From F23-B02 sp045642545 (GTDB lineage Bacteria > Bacillota > Clostridia > Oscillospirales > Oscillospiraceae), in NCBI GenBank assembly GCA_045642545.1, contig JAZUJB010000096.1, positions 1 to 56,469 of the forward strand: 56,469 bases of DNA, in the 5' to 3' direction. The notes beneath the pieces are model-generated. The model did not search any database, was not told the origin of the DNA, and saw only the letters and a program-made list of their open reading frames with translations. This document shows positions 17,632 to 27,061 of the stretch, piece after piece (the first letter of the stretch is position 1; each line of letters starts with the position of its first letter). Both the position numbers and the translations under genes were made by a program.

Positions 17632-17656
17632 ACGGCACGGTTATTGCACCGACCGT
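17632..17656. promoter_or_regulatory. Interrupted dyad upstream of the ClpE-like gene
   Basis: ACGG-CA-CGGT (17632-17641), a 6-base loop, then ACCG-A-CCGT (17648-17656) lies right in front of the ribosome binding site. It could be an operator or a 5'-UTR hairpin. It does not match the CtsR heptad direct repeat nor the CIRCE element. Confidence 0.4.
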
Positions 17657-17674
17657 TTGAAAAGGGGGATAAAC

Positions 17675-20013
<2,339 letters not shown>

Positions 20014-20017
<4 letters not shown>

Positions 20018-21042
20018 TAAGATTTGAAAGCGATTATCTCGAGGGTGCGCTGCCCGTTATAATGCAGCGCCTTACCGAGACTAACTACGAGCAGACAGCA
20101 GGCTACGGCAATGACCCGTACTGCGAGTCGGCGCGCGAAAAGATAAAGACCGAGTGTGCCGCACCCGATGCAGATGTGCATTTTCTCGTAGGCGGCACGC
20201 AGACCAACACAATCGTAATTGCGGCGGCACTTCGTCCCCATCAGGGCGTGCTTGCTGCGGAAACGGCCCACATCGAGGCTCACGAGACGGGTGCAATCGA
20301 AGCTGCCGGCCACAAGGTTATAACCCTTGCAAGCGCTGACGGCAAGATAAACGCCGCGCAGGTCGAGGACTATGTGCTTAAGCACCGTGCAGATGAGTCG
20401 TTTGAGCATATTGTTCAGCCTGCAATGGTATATATCTCTCAGCCCACCGAAACGGGCACGGTGTATTCCATTGACGAAATGCAGGCTATTTCCGATACCT
20501 GCCGCAGACTCGGAATACTGCTGTTTGTAGACGGCGCAAGACTTTCCTGCGCGCTTGCCTGCGAGGGCACACCCGCACTTGCCGACCTTGCAAGACTCAG
20601 CGATGTGTTCTACATCGGCGGCACAAAGCACGGCGCACTCTTCGGCGAGGCAGTTGTAATTACAAACGATGCAATAAAGAAGGACTTCCGCTATATCATC
20701 AAGCAGCGCGGCGGTATGTTCGCAAAGGGCAGACTCCTCGGGCTGCAGTTTGACACCTTCTTCACCGACGGCCTTTACTACAAGGTCGGACGGTACGAGG
20801 TGCTGCTTGCAAAGAAGCTGCGCGAGGCCTTTGAGAAAAAGGGCATCGAATTTGGCTACGCATCACCTACAAATCAGCTGTTTCCGATACTCAGCGATGA
20901 GCAGATTGCAAAGCTGTCGGAGAACTACTCCTTTTCAATCCAGCATAAGGTGGAAAACGGCACGGTAACGCGCTTCTGCACAAGCTGGGCAAGCAGCAAA
21001 GAGGATTTGGACAGGCTTATTGAAGACATTGAGAGGCTGTAA
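20014..21042 (+). CDS. ltaE: Low-specificity threonine aldolase-like PLP enzyme
   Basis: A 342-aa fold-type I PLP enzyme of the beta-eliminating lyase/threonine aldolase family, predicted to cleave threonine or allo-threonine to glycine and acetaldehyde. The PLP lysine is in GGTKHGALFGE; the cofactor Asp is in LFVDGARLS. Length is normal. Its ATG overlaps the TGA of the ClpE-like gene (ATGA). The link to a protein-quality-control gene is not obvious and may only be shared transcription. Confidence 0.87.
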
Positions 21043-21045
21043 GCG

Positions 21046-21561
21046 ATGAAAGAAAGAATAGAAATTATCCGCGGAGATATAACAAAGCAGGCGGTTGATG
21101 CTATCGTAAACGCGGCAAACTGCTCACTTTTGGGCGGCGGCGGAGTTGATGGCGCAATACACAGAGCAGCAGGCCCTGAGCTGCTTGCCGAGTGCCGCAC
21201 CTTAAACGGCTGCAAAACGGGCGAGGCAAAGATAACAAAGGGCTATAAGCTGCCCGCAAAATTCGTTATCCACACCCCCGGTCCCGTATGGCACGGCGGT
21301 GCAAAGAACGAGCCTACACTGCTTAAATCCTGCTACCGCTCCTGCCTTGAGCTTGCAAGCGAAAACGGCTGCAGGACAGTTGACTTCCCCTCAATTTCAA
21401 CGGGCGTGTACCATTTCCCGCTTGAGAAGGCATCTGAAATCGCAATCAAAGCGATTGCCGAGTACCTTTTTGAGCATCCCGAAATTGAGCGCGTGCGTAT
21501 GGTCTGCTTTGATGACCGCACAAAGAAGTACTACGAGGACGCATTGGAGAGCCTGAAATGA
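21046..21561 (+). CDS. Macro domain protein (ADP-ribose/O-acetyl-ADP-ribose hydrolase type)
   Basis: A 171-aa protein made of a single macro domain. IRGDITKQAVDAIVNAANCSLLGGGGVDGAIH (given here only as positions 5-36) includes the conserved NAAN and GGGVDGAIH ADP-ribose-binding segments, with the catalytic Asn and Asp seen in MacroD/YmdB enzymes; STGVYHFP is the second binding loop. It should remove ADP-ribose from proteins or deacetylate O-acetyl-ADP-ribose. It lies three bases after ltaE and overlaps the rhomboid gene by four. Confidence 0.92.
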   Translation: MKERIEIIRGDITKQAVDAIVNAANCSLLGGGGVDGAIHRAAGPELLAECRTLNGCKTGEAKITKGYKLPAKFVIHTPGPVWHGGAKNEPTLLKSCYRSCLELASENGCRTVDFPSISTGVYHFPLEKASEIAIKAIAEYLFEHPEIERVRMVCFDDRTKKYYEDALESLK

Positions 21562-22118
21562 AAAGATTATTCCGACTGCAATACAATTCGCCCGTGGTGC
21601 TGACCTTTGCACTTATTTCACTGGGCGCACTGTGGCTGGGCAAGGTGACCGACGGTTGGACAACCACCTATCTGTTCAGCGTATGGCACTCATCACTCGC
21701 GGACATTCTTACATATCCCCGATTTTTCCTGCATGTTCTCGGCCATACCGATTACAGCCATTACATAGCAAATATGATGATGATACTGGTCGTCGGCCCC
21801 GGTCTTGAGGAGAAATACGGCAGCCGCAAGCTGCTCGGCGCAATAGTAATTACCGCGCTTGTGTCGGGACTCGTGCATTGGTTTCTTTTCCCCGGAACAA
21901 TGCTTCTCGGCGCTTCGGGTATTGTGTTTATGATGATTGTCATGGCATCGCTCGCGGGTATGCGCGACGGATATATTCCCATCACGCTTATACTCGTGCT
22001 TGTGCTTTACCTCGGCAACGAGATAGTTGACGGCGTTGTTCTCAGCGACAATGTATCTCAGCTGACTCATATAATCGGCGGCATCTGCGGCGCTGTACTG
22101 GGGCTTAGAAGACGATGA
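21558..22118 (+). CDS. Rhomboid family intramembrane serine protease
   Basis: A 186-aa six-helix rhomboid-like protein. The catalytic serine is in LLGASGIVF (GxSG) in the fourth helix and the partner histidine in QLTHIIGGICG in the last helix; the conserved HTDYSHYIANM motif lies in the second helix. No zinc finger or extra domain is present. It cleaves substrate TM helices inside the membrane; the substrates are unknown. It overlaps both the macro gene and the DUF523 gene by ATGA. Confidence 0.9.
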   Translation: MKRLFRLQYNSPVVLTFALISLGALWLGKVTDGWTTTYLFSVWHSSLADILTYPRFFLHVLGHTDYSHYIANMMMILVVGPGLEEKYGSRKLLGAIVITALVSGLVHWFLFPGTMLLGASGIVFMMIVMASLAGMRDGYIPITLILVLVLYLGNEIVDGVVLSDNVSQLTHIIGGICGAVLGLRRR

Positions 22119-22543
22119 AAAAGAAAGCGATTATTTCAGCCTGCCTTTTGGGCGTGAATTGCAAATATGACGGCGGCAGCAATTGCCTCAGCGAAGAAAA
22201 GCTTGCGAAGCTTAAGAATGAGTATGAGCTCATTCCCGTCTGCCCCGAGGCATACGGCGGACTTACAACCCCGAGAACTCCGTCGGAAAGACAGGGGGAC
22301 ACCGTGGTTTCAAAGCTCGGTGTTGATGTAACTGCAGAGTTTGAACGCGGCGCGCAGGCAGCCTTGTATATTGCACAGCTGTTAGGCGCGGAGCTTGCGA
22401 TTCTTAAGGAAAACAGCCCCTCCTGCGGAAGCGGCACGATATATGACGGCAGCTTCAGCGGCACTCTCACCGAGGGCGACGGCGTAACCGCACAGCTATT
22501 CAAAAAACACGGCATTACCGTTATAGGCGAAAGCAAAATATAA
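22115..22543 (+). CDS. DUF523 family protein
   Basis: A 142-aa cytoplasmic protein of the DUF523 (YbbK-like) family. Conserved cysteines are in SACLLGVNCKYDGG, VCPEAYGG and ENSPSCGSG, a pattern that suggests metal or Fe-S binding, although no function is established. It ends the ClpE-rhomboid cluster; ATGA overlap with the rhomboid gene and a terminator right at its stop codon. Confidence 0.88.
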   Translation: MKKKAIISACLLGVNCKYDGGSNCLSEEKLAKLKNEYELIPVCPEAYGGLTTPRTPSERQGDTVVSKLGVDVTAEFERGAQAALYIAQLLGAELAILKENSPSCGSGTIYDGSFSGTLTEGDGVTAQLFKKHGITVIGESKI

Positions 22544-22576
22544 AATATGCACCACCGTAGGTGGTGCATATTTTTT
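22542..22576 (+). terminator. Intrinsic terminator after the DUF523 gene
   Basis: A 15-bp stem (22542-22556 with 22560-22574), GTA loop, T run to 22576. It begins inside the stop codon. Confidence 0.92.
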
Positions 22577-22621
22577 GCGTTCGGGCATAGTCTTGTACAA
22601 AAAGCAAAGGAGTAATAGACT

Positions 22622-22906
22622 ATGGCATATGATGAAAAAACAAAGGCGGCAGCAAAGCCTCATTCGCTGAGTATGGACGACAGATGCAGACTGTCGGTAA
22701 CGGGTGTTGACGATGTTGAGAGCTTTGACGAAACGGTGATAGTTATGAACACCTCGCAGGGCAATCTCATTGTACGCGGCAGCGGACTGCACATCGGCAA
22801 GATTAGTCTTGATATCGGTGAGCTCAAGGTCGAGGGCCTGATAACAGACCTGAGCTACGAGGAGAAAACTCAGTCGGGCGGCTTTTGGGCAAGACTATTC
22901 GGCTAA
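22622..22906 (+). CDS. yabP: Sporulation protein YabP
   Basis: A 94-aa YabP/YqfC family protein, required for spore formation in the mother cell and expressed under SigE in Bacillus. The conserved core is the beta-rich segment VTGVDDVESFDETVIVMNT to SGLHIGKISLDIGELKVEG. AAAGGAG lies ten bases upstream of ATG. The next gene begins at the base after its stop codon. SigE and SpoIIGA are encoded 7-9 kb away, so the regulator is on hand. Confidence 0.93.
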   Translation: MAYDEKTKAAAKPHSLSMDDRCRLSVTGVDDVESFDETVIVMNTSQGNLIVRGSGLHIGKISLDIGELKVEGLITDLSYEEKTQSGGFWARLFG

Positions 22907-23428
22907 ATGGAGCTCAGCGTAAAATATCAGCTGTTTCAGCTTGCGTGCTCGTGTCTTGTCGGGCTTGCGTCAGGCGTAATATACGATTTTTTCAGAGTGT
23001 TAAGGCGCAGGCTTAAGGCCGCTGCGATGCTTGACGGCCTATTCTGGATTGCGATGCTTCTTACGCTTTTTACGCTCGGAATGGATATCGGAGAGGGCTC
23101 GCTGCACATCTTTATGCTTGCCTTCACGGTGCTCGGCTTTGCGAGCTATATGATTTTATTCAGCAGCGCGATTCTGACTTTGTTCAACAAAATTGCGGAG
23201 CTTATTGAGGCCCTGCTTCGGCCAGTCAGAAAACTTTCGGGAAAATTTCTGCAAGTCGTCAAAAATCTCTTTTCAAAAGCAAAATCAAGGTTTAGAATAA
23301 AAACAACAAAAGACAGGAAAGGCAGGCGCAAGACGGTTGAAGAGGTCCCGCGGAATAACGGGGATAATTCTGACAGTGCTGCTTGTGTACGCTACCCTGA
23401 GCCTCGCCGCCGCGCAGAAGGACCTTAA
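22907..23428 (+). CDS. yabQ: Spore cortex biosynthesis protein YabQ
   Basis: A 173-aa membrane protein with about three helices in the first 100 residues, of the YabQ family needed for cortex assembly. FQLACSCLVGLASGVIYDFFRVLRR contains the conserved N-terminal part (positions 10-34). The ATG follows the yabP stop with no gap. The last roughly 30 residues read over the start of divIC in another frame, are Arg/Pro-rich and look unconstrained. Confidence 0.9.
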   Translation: MELSVKYQLFQLACSCLVGLASGVIYDFFRVLRRRLKAAAMLDGLFWIAMLLTLFTLGMDIGEGSLHIFMLAFTVLGFASYMILFSSAILTLFNKIAELIEALLRPVRKLSGKFLQVVKNLFSKAKSRFRIKTTKDRKGRRKTVEEVPRNNGDNSDSAACVRYPEPRRRAEGP

Positions 23429-23606
23429 CGCCGCGCTCGATATGACAGCGCAGCTAAGTGATAAGGTCGCGGAGGTAAGCGCCGAAAATGAGAAGCTGCT
23501 CGATGAGCTTGAAAACATTTCAAGCGAAGAGGCGAAGGAAAGCCTTGCGCGCGAGCGGCTCGGTCTGGTTAAGCCCAACGAAATAATATTTGTAGATATA
23601 AACTGA
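23337..23606 (+). CDS. divIC: Septum formation initiator (DivIC/FtsB family)
   Basis: An 89-aa bitopic division protein: basic N-terminus (MKRSRG), one TM helix (about 7-26), a coiled coil with heptads (about 28-62) and the conserved tail ARERLGLVKPNEIIFVD. It acts at the divisome with FtsL and DivIB. The start is a TTG at 23337, the only one that gives the cytoplasmic basic end before the helix; it lies 92 bases inside yabQ. Synteny yabP-yabQ-divIC-yabR is the same as in Bacillus. Confidence 0.87.
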   Translation: MKRSRGITGIILTVLLVYATLSLAAAQKDLNAALDMTAQLSDKVAEVSAENEKLLDELENISSEEAKESLARERLGLVKPNEIIFVDIN

Positions 23607-23630
23607 AAACATACGGGGGATAAAGCATTT

Positions 23631-24032
23631 ATGCAGCTTGAAACGGGAGCAGTGCTCGAGGGTAAGGTTACGGGTATAACCAAATTCGGTGCATTCGTAG
23701 GTCTGCCGGGGGATAAAAGCGGACTTGTGCACATTTCGGAAATCGCCAACAGCTATGTAAGCGACATCAATGAGCACCTTAAGGTCGGTCAGACGGTCAA
23801 GGTGAAGGTTATCGGCATCAATGACGGCAAGATTAATCTGTCCATCAAGAAGGCAGAGGAGACTCAGCCTGCACCGAAGCCGAGAAAATCCGCACCGCAG
23901 CGCAGTAATGCGCAGGCTGACGGCGGAGATAACTTTGAGGACAAGCTCAAAAAGTTCATGCAGGAGTCAGACAGCCGCATTGCAGGCAATCCTATGTATG
24001 CTGACAGAGGCAAATCCCGCAGAAGAAGATAA
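23631..24032 (+). CDS. yabR: S1 RNA-binding domain protein YabR
   Basis: A 133-aa protein: an S1 domain in residues 1-72 (GKVTGITKFGAFVGL, GLVHISEIAN, DGKINLSI) and a disordered, basic tail ending in KSRRRR. Homologues (YabR/GSP13) bind RNA or ribosomes. It is the last gene of the spore/division cluster and ends at a strong terminator. Confidence 0.92.
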   Translation: MQLETGAVLEGKVTGITKFGAFVGLPGDKSGLVHISEIANSYVSDINEHLKVGQTVKVKVIGINDGKINLSIKKAEETQPAPKPRKSAPQRSNAQADGGDNFEDKLKKFMQESDSRIAGNPMYADRGKSRRRR

Positions 24033-24033
24033 C

Positions 24034-24060
24034 AAAAAGCAGCCCTTTGGGCTGCTTTTT
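24034..24060 (+). terminator. Intrinsic terminator after yabR
   Basis: AAAAAGCAGCCC (24034-24045) pairs with 24049-24060, TTT loop; the T run is part of the stem and continues one base beyond. Confidence 0.9.
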
Positions 24061-24110
24061 TGCTGTTAGGGACTGAAATTTCAGGTATTGCGGATTTGCA
24101 GGAGAAAATT

Positions 24111-24148
24111 GCAGGCAAAAACACCGTGCGATATTTTTGCCTGCTTTT
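24111..24148. terminator. Terminator-like hairpin inside the TGCA-rich region
   Basis: GCAGGCAAAAA (24111-24121) is the perfect reverse complement of 24134-24144, with a 12-nt loop and TTTTCT after it. The opposite side is also T-rich on the minus strand (complement of GAGAAAATT). It may back up the yabR terminator or end an unrecognised RNA. Confidence 0.55.
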
Positions 24149-24504
24149 CTGTATGGATTTAACGAAAATTTGCATAGGATGGCTGCACTTGTGAATTTTG
24201 AAGCAAAAAAATGCTTGCAAAACCTCGCAAAATGCAGGAATAATGCATAATATGCCTGCAAAATCTGCATATGAAATTTCAAAAGCATAAATCCTGCAAG
24301 TTGACTTGCATAAGCAAAACTGCAAACTTGCATTTTTCATTCGTATTCTGGCAATCAAAGGCTCAAAATGAATAATGCATAAAATCGCGCGTCAAAATTC
24401 AAAAATTGAATTTGCGTTTTTTGAAAGATTACAAAAAGAAAATGCAAAACAAAATTTACTGTGCAAATTGCACATATACAGATTTGCCGAGATGAAGAAA
24501 GTTG

Positions 24505-24532
24505 TTGATTTTTCAGATAAAAGCAATATACT
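24505..24532 (+). promoter_or_regulatory. Probable promoter of the 26-aa peptide gene
   Basis: TTGATT (24505-24510), 16-bp spacer, TATACT (24527-24532). The predicted leader of about 48 nt contains CAGGA/TCCTG in inverted order around 24544-24558. Confidence 0.6.
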
Positions 24533-24586
24533 GAAACTGCAAGCAGGAATTAATCCTGAGCAGAAAATGAAAGGGGATCTACAATT

Positions 24587-24667
24587 ATGGTAGCAGGACT
24601 CGGAATTTTTGGTGCAGCATATCTGGCAGGCATGGTCTGGATGACCGTAAAGGGCATGGAAGACTGA
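24587..24667 (+). CDS. 26-aa single-helix membrane peptide, unknown
   Basis: A 26-codon reading frame with AAGGGGATC ten bases upstream of the ATG, a candidate promoter at 24505 and a strong terminator at 24696, so it is a complete small transcription unit. The peptide starts MVAGLGIFGAAYLAG and ends MTVKGMED: about 19 hydrophobic residues rich in Gly and Ala with GxxG/GxxxxxG spacing suited to helix packing, then a short charged end (Lys, Glu, Asp). The expected topology is one membrane helix. I do not recognise a family; it is not SpoVM, CmpA, KdpF or CydX by sequence. Confidence 0.65.
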   Translation: MVAGLGIFGAAYLAGMVWMTVKGMED

Positions 24668-24695
24668 TTTAGCTTGATTTAATAAATACAGTTAA

Positions 24696-24728
24696 AGAAA
24701 AAGGCAGTCGTACAGACTGCCTTTTTCT
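24696..24728 (+). terminator. Intrinsic terminator after the 26-aa peptide gene
   Basis: A 14-bp stem (24696-24709 with 24715-24728), GTACA loop, T-rich 3' arm. Confidence 0.88.
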
Positions 24729-24756
24729 TGCGTTAAGACGCAACTGAGTGTATACT
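24728..24756 (+). promoter_or_regulatory. Probable promoter of the RluA-family gene
   Basis: TTGCGT (24728-24733), 17-bp spacer, TATACT (24751-24756). Transcription would start at about 24762-24763, one or two bases before the ATG at 24764. Confidence 0.55.
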
Positions 24757-24763
24757 TGCTTGT

Positions 24764-25741
24764 ATGAAAGAGTTAACGATAAAAAAGAATGATGCAGGGC
24801 AGCGCCTTGACCGCTTTGTCGGCAAGGCAGTGCCGCTTTTGCCCGAAGCACTGCTGCAGAAGTATATCCGCATTAAGCGCATAAAGCTAAACGGCAAGGG
24901 CGCAAAGCGCGACACAAGGCTCAATGAGGGCGATGTGCTGCAGCTGTATATAAACGATGAGTTCTTCGAAAAGCCGAGAGAGGAAAACTCCTACCTCAAG
25001 GTCGGAACACCTAAGCTGAATATTGTCTATGAGGACGAGAATATTCTGCTTGCGGATAAAAAGCCGGGTGTTCTCTGCCACAGTGCAGGTCAGTGGGATT
25101 ACAATACCCTCATTGCAAACATTCAGGCATATATGGCGCAGAAGGGCGAGTGGAAGCCCAAGGAGGAAAACTCGTTTGCGCCCGCATTGTGCAACCGCAT
25201 TGACCGCAATACCGGCGGCATTGTAATTGCGGCGAAGAATGCCGAGGCACTGCGAATACTCAATGACAAGATACGCGACCGCGAGATTGAAAAATACTAT
25301 CTGTGCGCGGTGCAGGGCAGACCTAAGCCCGCTCAGGGCAGGTTAGAGAACTATCTGTTCAAGGACGCGGCAAAAAATCAGGTGTATGTCAAAAACCGCT
25401 TCGAGCAGGGCGCAAAGACTGCGATTACCGAGTACAGACTCATAGCCTCAAAGGGTGCGCTTTCGCTCGTTGAGTGCAGACTGCTCACGGGTCGCACGCA
25501 TCAGATAAGAGCGCAGATGGCGCATTTCGGTTGTCCGCTTCTTGGCGACGGCAAATACGGCAGCGAGCGCTTTAACCGTGATTATGGCGAAAAGGGACAG
25601 GCTCTGTATTCCTACAAGCTCGAGTTTGCGTTCCCCACGGATGCGGGCTGCCTGGAGTATCTGCGAGGCAAAAAATTCAGCGTACAGAGTGTCGATTTTG
25701 CCGAAAAGTATTTCGGAATTACGGATTTGAACAGTCTGTGA
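24764..25741 (+). CDS. RluA family 23S/tRNA pseudouridine synthase
   Basis: A 325-aa enzyme: an S4 RNA-binding domain (about 13-75) and the RluA catalytic domain with the aspartate in NRIDRNTGGIVI (about 145-156) and the GRTHQIRAQMAHFGCPLLGD motif at about 243-262. It modifies uridines in rRNA, probably 23S; the exact site cannot be told among RluC/RluD-like paralogues. No Shine-Dalgarno sequence precedes the ATG, and the best promoter would make an almost leaderless mRNA. Confidence 0.9.
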   Translation: MKELTIKKNDAGQRLDRFVGKAVPLLPEALLQKYIRIKRIKLNGKGAKRDTRLNEGDVLQLYINDEFFEKPREENSYLKVGTPKLNIVYEDENILLADKKPGVLCHSAGQWDYNTLIANIQAYMAQKGEWKPKEENSFAPALCNRIDRNTGGIVIAAKNAEALRILNDKIRDREIEKYYLCAVQGRPKPAQGRLENYLFKDAAKNQVYVKNRFEQGAKTAITEYRLIASKGALSLVECRLLTGRTHQIRAQMAHFGCPLLGDGKYGSERFNRDYGEKGQALYSYKLEFAFPTDAGCLEYLRGKKFSVQSVDFAEKYFGITDLNSL

Positions 25742-25781
25742 GCCGTGCGCAAAAAAATGTGACGAATTTTAGGAATTTTTA

Positions 25782-25810
25782 TTGACTTTCCAATGTATTA
25801 TCTGTATATT
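25782..25810 (+). promoter_or_regulatory. Sigma-A promoter of potABCD
   Basis: TTGACT (25782-25787), 17-bp spacer, TATATT (25805-25810). The predicted start at about 25817 places the leader hairpin at the very 5' end of the mRNA. Confidence 0.85.
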
Positions 25811-25819
25811 GTACTCGTC

Positions 25820-25861
25820 TGCAAAGGACGCTCCGGAAGCAGTTTCGGAGCGTCCTTTGCA
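25820..25861 (+). promoter_or_regulatory. Long 5'-terminal hairpin in the potABCD leader
   Basis: TGCAAAGGACGCTCCG (25820-25835) pairs perfectly with 25846-25861, and three more inner pairs leave a GCAG loop, so the stem is 19 bp. There is no T run after it; the next bases are ACTCTATATAAAG and then the potA ribosome binding site GGGGGAGG. It is therefore a leader structure rather than an ordinary terminator: mRNA stabiliser or regulatory hairpin. Confidence 0.8.
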
Positions 25862-25891
25862 CTCTATATAAAGAGAAATGGGGGAGGATAA

Positions 25892-27061
25892 ATGTCCAAA
25901 GAACTCATTCGCCTTGTGAATTGTCAAATGGCGTTTGACGAAGAGATCGTTTTAAACGATATTAACCTTTATTTCAACGATAAGGAATTCCTCACACTGC
26001 TGGGTCCCTCCGGATGCGGCAAGACAACCACGCTCAGAATTATCGGCGGTTTCATCAAGCCCACGAGCGGAGATGTGTTCTTTGACGGTGAGAGGATTAA
26101 TGATGTCCCGCCTCATAAGAGAAAGGTAAACACTGTTTTCCAGAAGTATGCGCTGTTCCCGCACCTTGATGTGTACGAGAATGTCGCCTTCGGTCTGCGT
26201 ATTGCAAAGCTGCCGGAGGACGAGATTGACGAGCGCGTAACGGAAATGCTTGAGATTGTCAGCCTGAAGGGCTTTGAAAATCGCAAGGTATCGCAGCTGT
26301 CGGGTGGACAGCAGCAGCGTGTTGCCATTGCCAGAGCGCTTGTAAACAGACCTAAGGTTCTGCTTCTTGACGAGCCGCTCGGCGCACTTGACCTGCGTCT
26401 GCGTAAGGATATGCAGAACGAGCTCAAGCGCATTCAGCAGGCGATGGGCATTACTTTTATATATGTCACTCATGACCAGGAGGAAGCACTGTCCATGTCC
26501 GACACCGTCGTCGTCATGGATAAGGGTAGAATCCAGCAGATAGGCACACCCGAGGATATTTATAACGAGCCGAAAAACGCCTTCGTTGCGGACTTCATCG
26601 GCGAGAGTAATATTCTTGACGGCGTTATGCTTGAGGACCGCCTTGTGAAGTTCTTCGGACGCAAGTTCAAGTGCGTTGACGCAGGCTTTGAGAAGAACGA
26701 GCCGGTCGATGTTGTCATTCGTCCCGAGGATATCGACATTGTACCCGCCGATAGCGGACATCTGTGCGGCACTGTTACAAGCGTAACCTTCAAGGGCGTG
26801 CATTACGATACGATAGTTGACTTCATGGGCTTCAAGTGGCTCATTCAGACCACCGATTTCCACGAGGTAGGCTCATATATCGGTATTCGCCTTGAGCCCG
26901 AGGATATCCACATCATGCATAAGAGCGAGTACTCGGGTATGTTCGGCGACTACAGCTCCTACTCCGAGGAATACGACGAGATGGACGACCCCGAGCTCTA
27001 TCCTGAGGGCACTGAGGACGAGGCAGAGGAAGCTGCGGAGGACGGCGAAGATGAAGAGTAA
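25892..27061 (+). CDS. potA: Spermidine/putrescine ABC transporter ATPase
   Basis: A 389-aa ATPase for polyamine import: Walker A GPSGCGKTT, Q-loop VFQKYALFPHL, signature LSGGQQQR, Walker B LLLDEPLGALD, H-loop VTHDQEE, followed by a TOBE domain in the C-terminal third. Beyond about residue 345 is an unusual acidic tail rich in Glu, Asp and Tyr (SSYSEEYDEMDDPELYPEG and on) that most PotA proteins lack. The DNA for the tail contains the ribosome binding site of potB. GGGGGAGG precedes the ATG. Confidence 0.95.
   Translation: MSKELIRLVNCQMAFDEEIVLNDINLYFNDKEFLTLLGPSGCGKTTTLRIIGGFIKPTSGDVFFDGERINDVPPHKRKVNTVFQKYALFPHLDVYENVAFGLRIAKLPEDEIDERVTEMLEIVSLKGFENRKVSQLSGGQQQRVAIARALVNRPKVLLLDEPLGALDLRLRKDMQNELKRIQQAMGITFIYVTHDQEEALSMSDTVVVMDKGRIQQIGTPEDIYNEPKNAFVADFIGESNILDGVMLEDRLVKFFGRKFKCVDAGFEKNEPVDVVIRPEDIDIVPADSGHLCGTVTSVTFKGVHYDTIVDFMGFKWLIQTTDFHEVGSYIGIRLEPEDIHIMHKSEYSGMFGDYSSYSEEYDEMDDPELYPEGTEDEAEEAAEDGEDEE

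Larger units (their letters stand above)
24097..24544. other. AT-rich non-coding region with dense TGCA tetranucleotides
   Basis: From 24062 to 24586 there is no convincing gene. Within 24097-24544 I count about 20 TGCA sites, often as TTGCA, TGCAA or TGCAG; random sequence of this composition should have one or two. The spacing is irregular, so it is not a simple tandem repeat. Reading frames that cross it are Cys/Phe-rich or low complexity and lack ribosome binding sites. It could be a cluster of protein-binding sites, an untranslated RNA or decayed sequence. Confidence 0.65.

Noticed and set aside
23864..24593. Reading frames through the TGCA-rich region (minus 23864-24358 and 23992-24333, plus 24375-24593)
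   Set aside because: Cys/Phe/Lys-rich translations, no ribosome binding sites, two of them run through the yabR terminator; the last overlaps the better-supported 26-codon gene.
25952..26863. 303-codon minus-strand frame opposite potA
   Set aside because: Antisense of a clear ATPase gene; no start signal or domain.
26892..27050. N-terminal extension of PotB
   Set aside because: It lies wholly within potA in another frame; the ATG at 27051 has a good ribosome binding site and gives the normal protein.
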